In this document: positions 25,285 through 34,810 of the stretch, piece after piece | Numbering within the stretch: position 1 is the stretch's first letter | Layout of the letters: every line of letters starts with the position of its first letter | From: DASXKD01 sp963703605 | GTDB lineage: Bacteria > Actinomycetota > Actinomycetes > Streptosporangiales > Streptosporangiaceae | NCBI GenBank assembly: GCA_963703605.1 | Contig: CAVPFC010000040.1 | Coordinates: forward strand, 1 to 64,000 | Reading direction: 5' to 3' | Length of the DNA stretch: 64,000 nt | Translations under genes and position numbers: made by a program | Notes under the pieces: model-generated | What the model was told of the DNA's origin: nothing | The model's database searches: none | Seen by the model: the letters and a program-made list of their open reading frames with translations, nothing else

Positions 25285-26580
25285 ATGACACCTACGCCGC
25301 AAGTAAACGGGACCCAGCCGCTGGACGGGATCCCGCGGGTGCGCGTCGAGGGCGGCAGCTACCAGCGCGGCCGGCAGTACGGCGCGCAGGCCCGGGCCCG
25401 GGTACGCCGGTCGGTGCAGGCCTACCAGCAGGTCTTCGAGTACTACGCCGGGTGGGACTGGGCGCAGGTCCGCCGCGCCGCCGCCGGTTTCGAGGCCCCG
25501 ATCGCCCGCTTCCGCCCTGCCTACCTGGAGGAGATGCGCGGCATCGCCGAGGGGGCCGGGCTCGACCCGGCCGATGTGCTGGCCATCAACGTGCGCACCG
25601 AGGTGATGTACGCCGCCAAGGCCCGCCTGGCCCCCTTGGCCGCCCGGGCCCCCTTGGCCCCCTTGGCCCCCCTGGCCGACAGAGCCCGCCCGCCCGCCGA
25701 GTGCAGTTCGTTCGCCATCGTCCCGCAGGCCCCGGACGGCAAGACGCTCATCGGCCAGAACTGGGACTGGCTCCTCCACTCCGCCGGCACGCTGGTCCTG
25801 CTCGAGGTCAGCCAGGACGAGGGACCTGACTTCGTCACGGTGGTGGAAGCCGGCCTGCTGGCCAAGGCCGGGATGAACGCCGCGGGCCTCGGCCTGGTCA
25901 CCAACGCCATGGTCACCGACGCGGACGTCGGCGCGCCCGGGCTGCCGTACCACGTCCTGCTGCGGGCCATGTTCGACTGCACCACGGTCACCGAGGCCCT
26001 CATGGTGCTCCAGGCGGGGGAGCGGTCCTCGTCGGCCAACTACCTGATCGCCCACGCTAGCGGCACTGCCCTGGACGTGGAGGCGGCCCCGGGCGACTTC
26101 ACCCGCCTGTACCCGCTGTATCCCGACCACGGCCTGCTGCTGCACACCAACCACTTCCAGGCGCCGCGCTCACGACCGAGCGACCCGGTTGACCTGTCGC
26201 TGTGGGCCATGCCCAGCAGCGCGGTCCGCCTGCAGCGCCTCCAGGCCATGCCCCCCGCCACCCTGGACGATGCCCGCCGCCTGCTCGCCGACCACGCCGA
26301 TTACCCCTACAGCATCTGCGCTCATCCCGAGCCGGGAGAGCACCCGCTGGAGCAGGGCGCGACCATCACCTCGGTGCTGATGAACCTGACCGCGGGCCAG
26401 ATGTGGGTCACCGCCGGGAATCCGTGCCAGGCCCGCTACCAGGAAGTCGCCTGGCCCGCCTCCCCGGCCGACGCCTCCCCGGCCGACGCCTCCCCGGCCG
26501 ACGCCTCCCCGGCCGAGACCGAGGCCGAGGCAACCGAGGACAGCCCTGCCGCCCGGGCCCGCTGGGCCAGCCCGGTGTGA
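25285..26580 (+). CDS. C45-family (acyl-CoA:6-APA acyltransferase-like) peptidase/amidase
   Basis: ATG 25285, preceded by GAGGGG, gives 431 residues. The N-terminal region (GGSYQRGRQYGAQARARV, YLEEMRGIAEGAGLDPADVL) and nucleophile Cys140 in AECSSFAI define family C45, Ntn-hydrolases that self-cleave before the Cys. QNWDWLLHSAGTLVLLEV, EAGLLAKAGMNAAGLGL and LLHTNHFQAP are conserved further on. Substrates are peptides or amides; the exact one is unknown. Two repeat zones lie in it: LAPLA-type text just before the Cys, and a SPADA repeat in the C-terminal tail, which overlaps the convergent pyrD gene by 145 bp. Confidence 0.85.
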   Translation: MTPTPQVNGTQPLDGIPRVRVEGGSYQRGRQYGAQARARVRRSVQAYQQVFEYYAGWDWAQVRRAAAGFEAPIARFRPAYLEEMRGIAEGAGLDPADVLAINVRTEVMYAAKARLAPLAARAPLAPLAPLADRARPPAECSSFAIVPQAPDGKTLIGQNWDWLLHSAGTLVLLEVSQDEGPDFVTVVEAGLLAKAGMNAAGLGLVTNAMVTDADVGAPGLPYHVLLRAMFDCTTVTEALMVLQAGERSSSANYLIAHASGTALDVEAAPGDFTRLYPLYPDHGLLLHTNHFQAPRSRPSDPVDLSLWAMPSSAVRLQRLQAMPPATLDDARRLLADHADYPYSICAHPEPGEHPLEQGATITSVLMNLTAGQMWVTAGNPCQARYQEVAWPASPADASPADASPADASPAETEAEATEDSPAARARWASPV

Positions 26581-27614
26581 ATGCGCCGCGGCCATAGCGG
26601 GCCGCCGTAGACGAACCCGGTGTAGGCCTGCACCAGCGTGGCCCCCGCGCGCAGCCTTTCCCACGCGTCATCCGGGGTCTCGATCCCGCCCGCCGCGATC
26701 AGCACCAGCCGGTCCCCGGCCCGCGCCCGCAGCCGCCGCAGCACCGCCTCCGCGGAACGCCGCAGCGGCGGCCCGGACAGCCCGCCCGCCCCGGCCGCCG
26801 CGATCTCGGCCGGGGAGCTGACCAGCCCGTCCCGCGACACCGTGGTGTTGGTCGCGATGATCCCGTCCAGCCCGAGCCCGACCGCCAGGTCCGCGACCTC
26901 GTCCACGTCCGCGTCGGCCAGGTCCGGTGCGATCTTGACCAGCAACGGCACGCGCTGCCCGCCCGCGGCACCCTCGTCGAGCGCCGCGCGCACCGCCGTC
27001 AGCACCGGCCGCAGCCGGTCGGCGGCCTGCAGGTCGCGCAGCCCCGGCGTGTTCGGCGAACTGACGTTGACCGCCACGTAGTCGGCCACCCCCGCCACCG
27101 CCCGCGCGCTGGCCGCGTAGTCCGCGGCCGCCTGCTCCTGCGGCACCGCCCTGGTCTTGCCGATGTTGACCCCGACGATCGTCCGGGTCCCTGAGCGCCG
27201 GCCGCCCCCCTGCCTGCGGAGCCGGTCCGCGGCCGCCGCCGCGCCGTCGTTGTTGAACCCCATCCGGTTGACCAGCGCGCGGTCCGCGGGCAGCCGGAAC
27301 ATCCGCGGCCGGTCGTTCCCCGGCTGCGGCCGGGCCGTCACCGTGCCGACCTCGACGAACGCGAACCCCAGCGCGCCCAGCCCGGCCGTCCCGCGCGCGT
27401 CCTTGTCGAACCCGGCCGCCAGCCCGAGCGGCCCGGGAAAATCGAGCCCGAGCGCCCGCACCCGCAGCACCGGATCCCGCGGCCCGAGCCACCGCCGCAG
27501 CCCCCACGCCGCCCCCGGGACCGCGGCAACCGCGCGGATCAGCCAGAACCCCGCCCGGTGCGCCGTCTCCGCCGGCAGCCGCCGTAGCACCATCCGGTAA
27601 AGGAGCCGGTACAT
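26436..27614 (-). CDS. pyrD: Dihydroorotate dehydrogenase (quinone), class 2
   Basis: The 392-residue enzyme oxidises dihydroorotate to orotate with FMN and quinone, step four of pyrimidine synthesis, at the membrane. Landmarks are an N-terminal amphipathic segment (MYRLLYRMVLRRLPAETAH), GLAAGFDKDARGTAGLGALG, NRMGFNNDGA, VNVSSPNTPGLRDLQ with the catalytic Ser typical of class 2, LLVKIAPDLADADVDEVADL, TNTTVSRDGL and AGGIETPDDAWERLRAGATL. The enzyme normally ends near GLAQRARAAG; about 30 extra residues (SAGEA repeats) follow because the frame runs into the C45 gene. It lies downstream of the ABC exporter remnant. Confidence 0.93.
   Translation of the reverse strand: MYRLLYRMVLRRLPAETAHRAGFWLIRAVAAVPGAAWGLRRWLGPRDPVLRVRALGLDFPGPLGLAAGFDKDARGTAGLGALGFAFVEVGTVTARPQPGNDRPRMFRLPADRALVNRMGFNNDGAAAAADRLRRQGGGRRSGTRTIVGVNIGKTRAVPQEQAAADYAASARAVAGVADYVAVNVSSPNTPGLRDLQAADRLRPVLTAVRAALDEGAAGGQRVPLLVKIAPDLADADVDEVADLAVGLGLDGIIATNTTVSRDGLVSSPAEIAAAGAGGLSGPPLRRSAEAVLRRLRARAGDRLVLIAAGGIETPDDAWERLRAGATLVQAYTGFVYGGPLWPRRIHTGLAQRARAAGLSSVASASVSAGEASAGEASAGEASAGEAGQATSW
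26458..26517. repeat. 15-bp tandem repeat, four copies, in two overlapping genes
   Basis: GCCTCCCCGGCCGAC is repeated at 26458, 26473, 26488 and 26503 (the last ends in G). On the plus strand it encodes Ala-Ser-Pro-Ala-Asp units at the C-terminus of the C45 peptidase. On the minus strand it encodes Ser-Ala-Gly-Glu-Ala units at the C-terminus of PyrD. Copy-number change would lengthen both proteins together without a frameshift. Confidence 0.9.
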
Positions 27615-27798
27615 GGCCTCACCTCTGCTAGTCCCGCTCGCCTCCGGGCCCCACCCACCTCCCCATCCCCCCTTCACTGGCGCCTCCTTCCCTCGTCGCT
27701 CCTTCGTCGCTCCTCAGTCCAGTCGGCGCCGGCGCCCTTTGGCTCTCGGGTTCCCCCGGCTACCTGCGTGCCCCCCGGGATGCGTGCCGGGCCGGAGT

Positions 27799-30700
27799 TC
27801 AGGCGACGAGCTCGGACTCCCCGGCGAAAGCGTCCCACAGCGACGCGTAGATCCCGTCCGCGGCCAGCAGTTCGTCATGGCTGCCGATCTCCGCGATCCG
27901 CCCGGACTCCAGGACCACGATCCGGTCCGCGCGCGCCGCGGTGGTGAGCCGGTGCGCGACCACGATGGTGGTGCGCGCCGCGGTCAGCTCGCTGATCGCG
28001 CGGTTCACCGCCGCCTCGGCGGCCAGGTCGAGGGCGGCGGTCGCCTCGTCGAGCAGCAGGATGGCGGGATCGGCCAGCTGCGCCCGGGCCAGCGCGATGA
28101 GCTGGCGCTGGCCGGCCGACAGGTTGCGGCCGCGTTCGGACACCGCGTGGTCATAGCCGCCAGACAGCCCGGTGATCATGTCGTGCGCGCCCACCGCGCG
28201 CGCCGCCGCCTGCACCTCGGCGTCGCTGGCCTCCGGCCTGGCGTACGCGATCGAGTCCCGGACCGTGCCCGCGAACAGGTACGACTCCTGCGGTACCACC
28301 CCGAGCTGGTGCCGGTAGCTGGCCAGGTCGTAGTCGCGGACGTCGGTGCTGTCGACCAGCACGGCGCCGCTGGTCACGTCGTAGAACCGCGCGATGAGCT
28401 TGACCAGTGTGGACTTGCCCGCCCCTGTCTGCCCGACCAGGGCCACGGTCTCGCCCGGCTTGATCGTCAGACTCACCGCATTGATCGCGTTGCTCGCGCT
28501 GGACCCATAGGAGAAGTCGACGTCCCGCAGCTCGATGCGGCCGCGCAGCCGGCCGGCCGGGAGCGGCTCGCTGGGCTGCGGCGTGGAGGTGCGCAGCCGG
28601 AGCAGGTCGGTGATCCGCCTTACCCCGACCATCGCCTGCTGATAGCCGTCGAACACCTGGGAGAGCTGCTGGACCGGGGCGAAGACCATGTCGATGTAGA
28701 GCAGGTAGGCGATCAGCGCGCCCGCGGTGAGCGCCCCGTTGCGCATCTGACCCGTCGCGATGACCAGCACGATCGCGCCGGCCGCGGTGGACAGGGTCTG
28801 CACGAACGGGAAGTAGAGCGCGATGTTACGCTGCGCGCGCAGCCGGGACACCCGGAAGGCCGAGGCTGCGCCCGCCGAACCGGTCCCGGTTCGCCCGCTC
28901 GCGGCGGAACGCCTGCGTCACCCGCAGCCCGGCCACGTTCTCCGCGAAGTCCGCGTTGACCGCGGCGACCTTCTCCCGCGCGTCGTTGTAGGCCTTGGCC
29001 GACTTGGACCGGAACACCAGCGTCGCCACGACCAGCACCGGGAGGATGGTCAGCACGGCCAGGCCCAGCCGCAGGTTGATGATGAGCAGCGCGGCCAGCA
29101 CGCCGAAGAAGGTGAGCACCGAGCTGACCGATGGTCACGAGCCCGGTCTGCAGGAACGTGGACAGCGCGTCCACGTCGGTGGTCATCCGGGTCATGATCC
29201 GGCCGGACAGCTCGCGCTCGTAGAAGTCCAGGCCGAGACGCTGGAGCTGGGCGAACAGCTTGACCCGCAGGGTGTACAGCAGCCGTTCGCCGTTGCGCCC
29301 GACCACCATGGTCTCGACGATGTTGACCACCCAGTCGGCCAGCACGATGGCCAGCCCGATGAGCGAGACCACCACGATCGCGCCGAAGACCTTATGCTGC
29401 ACCCCGTTGTCGATGCCGTTCCTGACCAGCGCGGGCAGCGCGAGCCCGGCCACCGCGTCCAGGCCGTCCAGCACCAGCCCGATGACCAGCGCGAAGGCCA
29501 GCGGCCGCAGCAGCCGGCGCAGCGTGAAGTGCCGGTCCGCGGACCGGGCCTGGGCGATGTCCACGTCCGGGGTGTCCGTGGCCGGCGGCAGCGCCGCGAC
29601 CTGGCCCAGCAGCTCCGGCGAGGGCGGCAGGCTCTCGAACGTCCCGCCCATGTGCCCGTGGCCGGCCGCGGCCAGGGCCCGGGCACCCCCGGGACCCGCC
29701 CGTCCAGCACGTCTTCCACGGTGCGGGCCTGGCGCGGCCGGATGAGCTGCACGGCGGGCTCGTCGTCGTCGTCCGGGCCCATGATGAGCTGACGGTACAG
29801 CGGGCAGCGCTCGGTCAGCTCCTCCTGGGTGCCGATGTCGGCCACCCGGCCCCGGTCCAGCACCACGATCCGGTCGGCCAGGTTCAGCGTGGACCTGCGG
29901 TGCGCGATGATCAGCGTGGTCCGGCCGCGCATCACCTCGTGCAGCGCCGCGTGGATCTCCGCCTCCAGGCGCGGGTCGATGGCCGAGGTCGCGTCGTCGA
30001 GCACCAGCAGCCGGGGGTCGGTGACCAGGGCCCGGGCCAGCGCCACCCGCTGCCGCTGCCCGCCGGACAGGGTCAGGCCCTGCTCGCCGACCACGGTGTC
30101 GTACCCGTCGGGCAGCCTGACGATGAACTCGTGGGCCTGCGCGGCCTGGGCCGCGGCGAGGATCTCCTCCTCGGTGGCGTCCGGCCTGCCGTAGGCGATG
30201 TTGGCCTGCACCGTGTCGGAGAACAGGAAGCTGTCCTCCATGACCAGCCCGATGGCGGCGCGCAGCGAGTCGCGGGTCACGTCGGCGACGTCGTATTCGC
30301 CGATGCGGACGGAGCCGCCCTGCGGGTCGTAGAAGCGGGGGAGCAGCAGGGCCAGGGTGGACTTGCCGGAGCCGGACGCGCCGACCACGGCCACCGTCTC
30401 GCCGGGCTCGACTCGGAAGGACACGCCGCGCAGCACCGGCTCCGCAGGCACGTATCCGAACCGGACGTCGTCGAAGCTGAGGCCGGCCGCGTCCAGCGGG
30501 AGCTCGATCGCGTCCGGCTTGTCGGTGATGACCGGCCGCGAGTCGATGATGTCGAAGACCCGGATGACGCTGGCCCGCGCCTCCTGGCCGAGCGTGATCA
30601 TGTAGGTGAGCATGCGCACCGGGCCGGTCATCAGGGCCAGGTAGGCGGAGAAGGCCAGGAACGTGCCGAGGCTGATGGAGCCGTGGATGGCCAGCCAGCC

Positions 30701-31498
30701 GCCCAGCGCGAGCACGCCGACCAGGCCGAGCGACGGGATCGCGGTCAGCGCGGGGTTGTACCTGGCCGTCAGGCGGATCATCCGCAGCCGGGAGGCGAAC
30801 AGGTTCGCGCTCGCCGCTTCCAGCTGCTCCTGTTCCTGCTCCTCCTGCCCGAAGCCCTTGACCACGCGCACGCCGCCGATGGCCTCGTCGACCAGGCCGA
30901 CCACCTCGCCGGACTGCTGCTGCGCGTCCCAGCTCGCCGGGAACAGCTTGCGCCGGGACGCGAGCGCGATCATCCACAGCGCGGGCGCGACCGCGACGGT
31001 CACCAGGGTGAGCACCGGCGACAGGACCACCATGATGCCGAGGGTCAGCACGAACAGCACGATGTTCCCGATCGTGACCGGCACCATGGACATGATGCCC
31101 TGCACCATGTTCAGGTCGGAGATGGACCGGCCGACCAGCTGCCCGGTGCGGATCTCGTCCTGGCGCGCGCCGTCCAGCCGGGACAGCGAGCCGAACAGCT
31201 CGGTGCGCAGGTCGTGCTGCACGTCAAGGGACAGCCGCCCGCCGTAGTACCGGCGCAGGTAGATGCCGCCGAAGTTGACCGCCGCCGCGACCAGCAGCAG
31301 GCCGGCCAGCGGCCAGACCGACTGGCGGTTCGTCACGATGACGTCGTCGATGATGCGCCGCTGCACGAGCGGGATCGCGGCCGTCGCGACCGCGGCCAGC
31401 AGGGAGCCGCCCAGCGCGACGACGACACCACGGCGATGGCGCCAGGTGTAGATGGCCAGCCGTCGCAGCCATCCGTACTGCGAAGCGCGTGTGCCCGT
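27799..31498 (-). pseudogene. Fused double ABC exporter with three frameshifts and no normal start
   Basis: The text encodes two complete ABC exporter halves in a row. Half 1 has a membrane domain from VQRRIIDDVIV and an ATPase with VGASGSGKSTLALLL, LSGGQRQRVALARAL and LLVLDDATSAID. Half 2 has its membrane domain near LVRNGIDNGVQHK and an ATPase with VGQTGAGKSTLVKLI, LSAGQRQLIALARAQ and LLLDEATAALD. The frame changes near 29690 (in a run of G), 29132 and 28870. No ATG, GTG or TTG precedes the natural N-terminus SQYGWLRRLAIYTWRHRRG; an ACG at 31498 stands at ideal distance from AGGACAGGG. Homologues are single fused proteins of about 1240 residues. Confidence 0.75.
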
Positions 31499-31703
31499 GG
31501 TGTTCCCTGTCCTCGTTGACAGCGCAACCGCCCCAATCCGACTGTCGTCCCCGTAACCAACGGCAACAAGGCGGGCCGTCGTTTCATTTCCCTAGCTAAC
31601 CATCTGGCCAGCTCCGGGTACTCATGAACGCCGCGGTGTATCGAGCCGGCCCTCCCCGGGCTCCGTCAATCCGACAGGGTGCAACCGTTTGGTGCGGTGA
31701 AGG

Positions 31704-31886
31704 ATGGCGAGTCACGTGCATGATGTCCTCGACGATAATCAGTTGCTCGGTGCGCTGGGCGCCGCGATAGGCGCCCGCCGCGCCGTTCCGGTGAAGTTCG
31801 TGCAGACGGCGACGAACGCCTACGCCTGGCACAACATCGACGCCGACCTGGCCCGGCTGAGCTTCGATCACGACCCTGACCTCTTA
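31704..31886 (+). pseudogene. N-terminal fragment of a CHAT-locus accessory protein
   Basis: ATG 31704 opens MASHVHDVLDDNQLLGALGA, AIGARRAVPVKFVQTATNAY, AWHNIDADLARLSFDHDPDLL, then runs into sequence antisense to the CHAT gene. 'D..LL..L..A......VP..F...A..AYAW..IDA.LA.L..D' is the N-terminal pattern of small actinobacterial proteins that, as I recall, sit beside sigma factors and CHAT-domain genes. Here only about 60 codons remain, ending exactly at the CHAT stop codon. The rest, and any partner sigma factor, is missing. The family match is from memory and should be searched. Confidence 0.45.
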
Positions 31887-34520
31887 CGCCGCTCCCAGCG
31901 TCACCAGGGACAGCGCCGTGGCCTGCTGGATGGGGTCGTCGGCCAGGCCCCGCCTGACCCGGTACAGGGATTCTGCGAGGGTCTGGCCTTCTCGCAGGTA
32001 AGTGTGCAGGTCGACCATGACCGGCACCACGGCGCGGTCGTTCAGCGGGACGATGGCGGCGATGACGCCGGCCGTGCCCAGCGGCAGCAGGCTGCTGACC
32101 AGGCCGAGCAGCTCGTTGGCCCCGCTCGGGGCGAGCACGCCGGAGTCGCAGCTGGGCAGCACCAGCCGGTACGGCGCGCGGTCGAGCTGCTCGAAGTCGT
32201 ACACGGTCAGCGGCCCGTCGTGCATGCGCAGCGAGGAGAACAGCGGGCTGTCGGCCCGGAACGTCCCGTGGGCCGCGATATGGGCCACCCAGGCGCCCTC
32301 CAGCGCGTAGAGCACCTTCTGGGTGGTCGCTCCGCTGTTGGCCAGCACGGTCACGTCGTCGTAGAGCTTGGCGACCAGCGGCACCTCGGCGCCGTCGGTG
32401 CTCAGGCCCGGTCCGCGGGCCAGCGTGACCCGGCGGCGGGCCGGCGGCACGGCCGCGTGCGCGCGGACCCAGCTGCTCGCCGACGGAGCCACGCTGACCA
32501 CGCGGTCGCTGAGCGCGGGCAGCAGCGTCCACGGGATGGCGTGCAGCTTGCCGGGTGGCACGACGATGACCGGGCCGTCGCCGAGCTGCCTGACCGCCGG
32601 GCCGAACAGGGCGCCTTGTAGCCTCGGCCCGGCCGCCTCCAGTACGGCCAGCGCGCTGCCGAGGTCGTCGCCCGGTCGGCTCCGCGCCAGGCGGCGCAGC
32701 GCGAACCGCGCGAAGTCGGCGGCGCGGACGGCGTCGGCGGTGCGGCCCGCGGTGAACTGCCGGACCTTTCCGGCCCCGCACACCAGCACGTACAGCACGC
32801 CGTCGACGTCGACGATCTCGGCGAGCCGGGCCGGGCCAAGCCGGTCGAGCAGGCCGGCGACGTCGATCATGCGTGGCCCGGGGCCGGGGCCGCCGTGCGC
32901 CCGCAGCGCGCACGCGCGAACCACCCCCTCCAGCCGCTGCTGTTCCCGCTGGAGTCTGGGGTTCGGCCGGCCCAGCCGCCGAGCCTCCTCGATCTGGCTG
33001 GTCGCCTTGCGGAACGCGGTCAGGCCCGCGTTGATCTCCGCGTTAGCCGAAGGTCGCACCGCGGGGACCGCGAGCGCGGTTGCCCGCCAGCGTTCACTCC
33101 AGGTCAGCAACTGCCGCGGCCGGTGCTCGCGCACGGCGTGGCGCTGCGCGAGCACGGCCAGTTCGGCGCCGTGGGCGGTTGCCTGCGCCCGCAATTCGGA
33201 GGCGCCTAGGGTGAACCGGTATTCGTCCAGCACCTCGAGCCCGCGGCGGCAGGCGTTCAGCAGTCGGCGCGGGTGGCCCGCGGCCTCGGCCCGCAGCGCC
33301 TCGCTAAGCCACCCGCTGGCCCGGGCCATGGCCGGACCGTGCCGGCGGCTCTTGGCCGCCTCGATGAAATGACGATCGGCGGTCTTGCGGTGGCCCAGTT
33401 CCAGCGCCACCCGTCCGACCAGCAGGTGCGCCTGCGGCGCATCGCTGGAGCCTATCGTGTCCAGCCGCGCGGCGACCCGGTTCGCCTCGCGCAGCAGCGC
33501 AGCCGACACCGAGCCCGCCGTGAAGTTGGCCTGAACGAGCACCAGCCGGGTGCGGGTCAGCCACCAGGCGTTGCGCTGAGACCGGTACATGCCGTAGGCG
33601 CTCTGCGCCCGGTCCAGGGCGATCTGCGGCTGCACGGCGGCCAGCGCGCAGTTGGCCGCGACCAGCAGGAGCTCGGCCTTCTTGATGGACTGGCCGTGAA
33701 ACCGGTCGATCTCGCTGACGGTGGCGTCTGCCTCGGCTAGGGCGTCGTCGGCCAGGCCCGCCGCCAGCAGCACCGCGCACCGGTCAATGGTCAGGTCCGG
33801 CACCAGCACATTCAGCGGTTCGTAACGGGACGCGGCCTCGTCGAAATAAGAAAGTGCCGTCGGAATGTCATTGATCGAGGAAGCGACCAAGGCGCGGTTG
33901 TGCACCATATAAATGGACTCGAGCACCTGGCTGGTTTCGGCGAACAAAAGCTCGGCGGCGGCGAAATCGGCATCTGCGCGAGTCGGAAATCCCATGGTGT
34001 GGTAAACCAACCCGCGGATATTTACCGCGCGTGCCGCCCACAGCTTGTCGCCTGCGTGCCGAAGCACGGCCACCGCGCGGCGCGCGTCGTCGAGGGCAGC
34101 CGCATGCTGGCCCAGGGCCAGCAGCGCGATGCTGCGCCGGTAGCGCACCTGGCCCGCCAGTGCGCCCCTGGATAGCCTCAGCGCACGGTCGAAGGCGGCC
34201 AGCCCGGACGCGGTCCGCCCGGCGTAGACCAGCGCGACGGCCAGGCTGGCGAGCACGTCAGCCTCGCGCTTGACCGAGCCGATCCGCCGGGTCAGGCGCA
34301 GCGCCGTGCGCAACTCCGCGATTCCGGAATTAAGATCGCCGAACTCGCGCAATACGATTCCGGCGGCCTGATGAGCCACCGACGCCGCATATGGAGGTGG
34401 CTGCCCGCGCAAAATTGCGCGCGCCTTGGCCAATGCCTCATGCGGCCGCGATAGGGTTAGCGGCAGCAGCTCCTCGATATCTCTCGGCTCGGTGATTGCC
34501 GGGGGAGTTTTAGCTGCCAC
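31884..34520 (-). CDS. TPR-CHAT caspase-like protease
   Basis: The 878-residue protein has about 550 residues of TPR-type helical repeats (for example ASLAVALVYAGRTASGLAAF and RRSIALLALGQHAAALDDA) and a C-terminal CHAT domain. The caspase-like dyad is intact: His751 in HIAAHGTFRADSPLF and Cys791 in LVLPSCDSG. The typical MHDGPLTVYDFEQL strand lies between. There is no signal or membrane segment, so it is cytosolic. CHAT proteases are activated through their repeat arms and cut specific partners, as in Craspase or bacterial gasdermin systems. The divergent gene is a subtilase, a plausible partner. The start is GTG 34520. Confidence 0.92.
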   Translation of the reverse strand: MAAKTPPAITEPRDIEELLPLTLSRPHEALAKARAILRGQPPPYAASVAHQAAGIVLREFGDLNSGIAELRTALRLTRRIGSVKREADVLASLAVALVYAGRTASGLAAFDRALRLSRGALAGQVRYRRSIALLALGQHAAALDDARRAVAVLRHAGDKLWAARAVNIRGLVYHTMGFPTRADADFAAAELLFAETSQVLESIYMVHNRALVASSINDIPTALSYFDEAASRYEPLNVLVPDLTIDRCAVLLAAGLADDALAEADATVSEIDRFHGQSIKKAELLLVAANCALAAVQPQIALDRAQSAYGMYRSQRNAWWLTRTRLVLVQANFTAGSVSAALLREANRVAARLDTIGSSDAPQAHLLVGRVALELGHRKTADRHFIEAAKSRRHGPAMARASGWLSEALRAEAAGHPRRLLNACRRGLEVLDEYRFTLGASELRAQATAHGAELAVLAQRHAVREHRPRQLLTWSERWRATALAVPAVRPSANAEINAGLTAFRKATSQIEEARRLGRPNPRLQREQQRLEGVVRACALRAHGGPGPGPRMIDVAGLLDRLGPARLAEIVDVDGVLYVLVCGAGKVRQFTAGRTADAVRAADFARFALRRLARSRPGDDLGSALAVLEAAGPRLQGALFGPAVRQLGDGPVIVVPPGKLHAIPWTLLPALSDRVVSVAPSASSWVRAHAAVPPARRRVTLARGPGLSTDGAEVPLVAKLYDDVTVLANSGATTQKVLYALEGAWVAHIAAHGTFRADSPLFSSLRMHDGPLTVYDFEQLDRAPYRLVLPSCDSGVLAPSGANELLGLVSSLLPLGTAGVIAAIVPLNDRAVVPVMVDLHTYLREGQTLAESLYRVRRGLADDPIQQATALSLVTLGAA

Positions 34521-34631
34521 GAGCTGATTTTAGATGTTCATGATGGAACGGTCCATCGCGAATCTCGCGGGCGCAACTCGGCGCATCACGATTCGCCGCC
34601 CACGCCATGCGTACTTTTAGTAAACACAAAC

Positions 34632-34644
34632 TTACGAAACGTAA
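34632..34644. promoter_or_regulatory. Inverted repeat in AT-rich divergent intergenic region
   Basis: TTACG and CGTAA flank AAA in the 290-bp region between the CHAT and subtilase genes. Around it (about 34600-34700) the DNA is noticeably AT-richer than the rest of the window, with runs such as TAAACACAAA. A shared operator for both divergent genes would fit. No clear -35/-10 pair is claimed. Confidence 0.35.
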
Positions 34645-34810
34645 CGAGGGCTACCGGGCCTCTCGCTGCATTCGCTATGCGTGCATCGCGCACAGCGTGT
34701 ATCAACCACACATGCGGACCGCTCCGCACAAGTGCCGGGTCTGTGGGCGCGCCTCGCGGCGTGGGTCTGGCTCAGATCCAGCGGCGGCCACCCCAAGAGG
34801 CCCCTGAATC

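Noticed and set aside
28713..30977. A single 754-codon protein on the minus strand
   Set aside because: Only the segment around 29130-29670 is real ABC transporter sequence; the rest is an out-of-frame reading of the flanking ABC domains.
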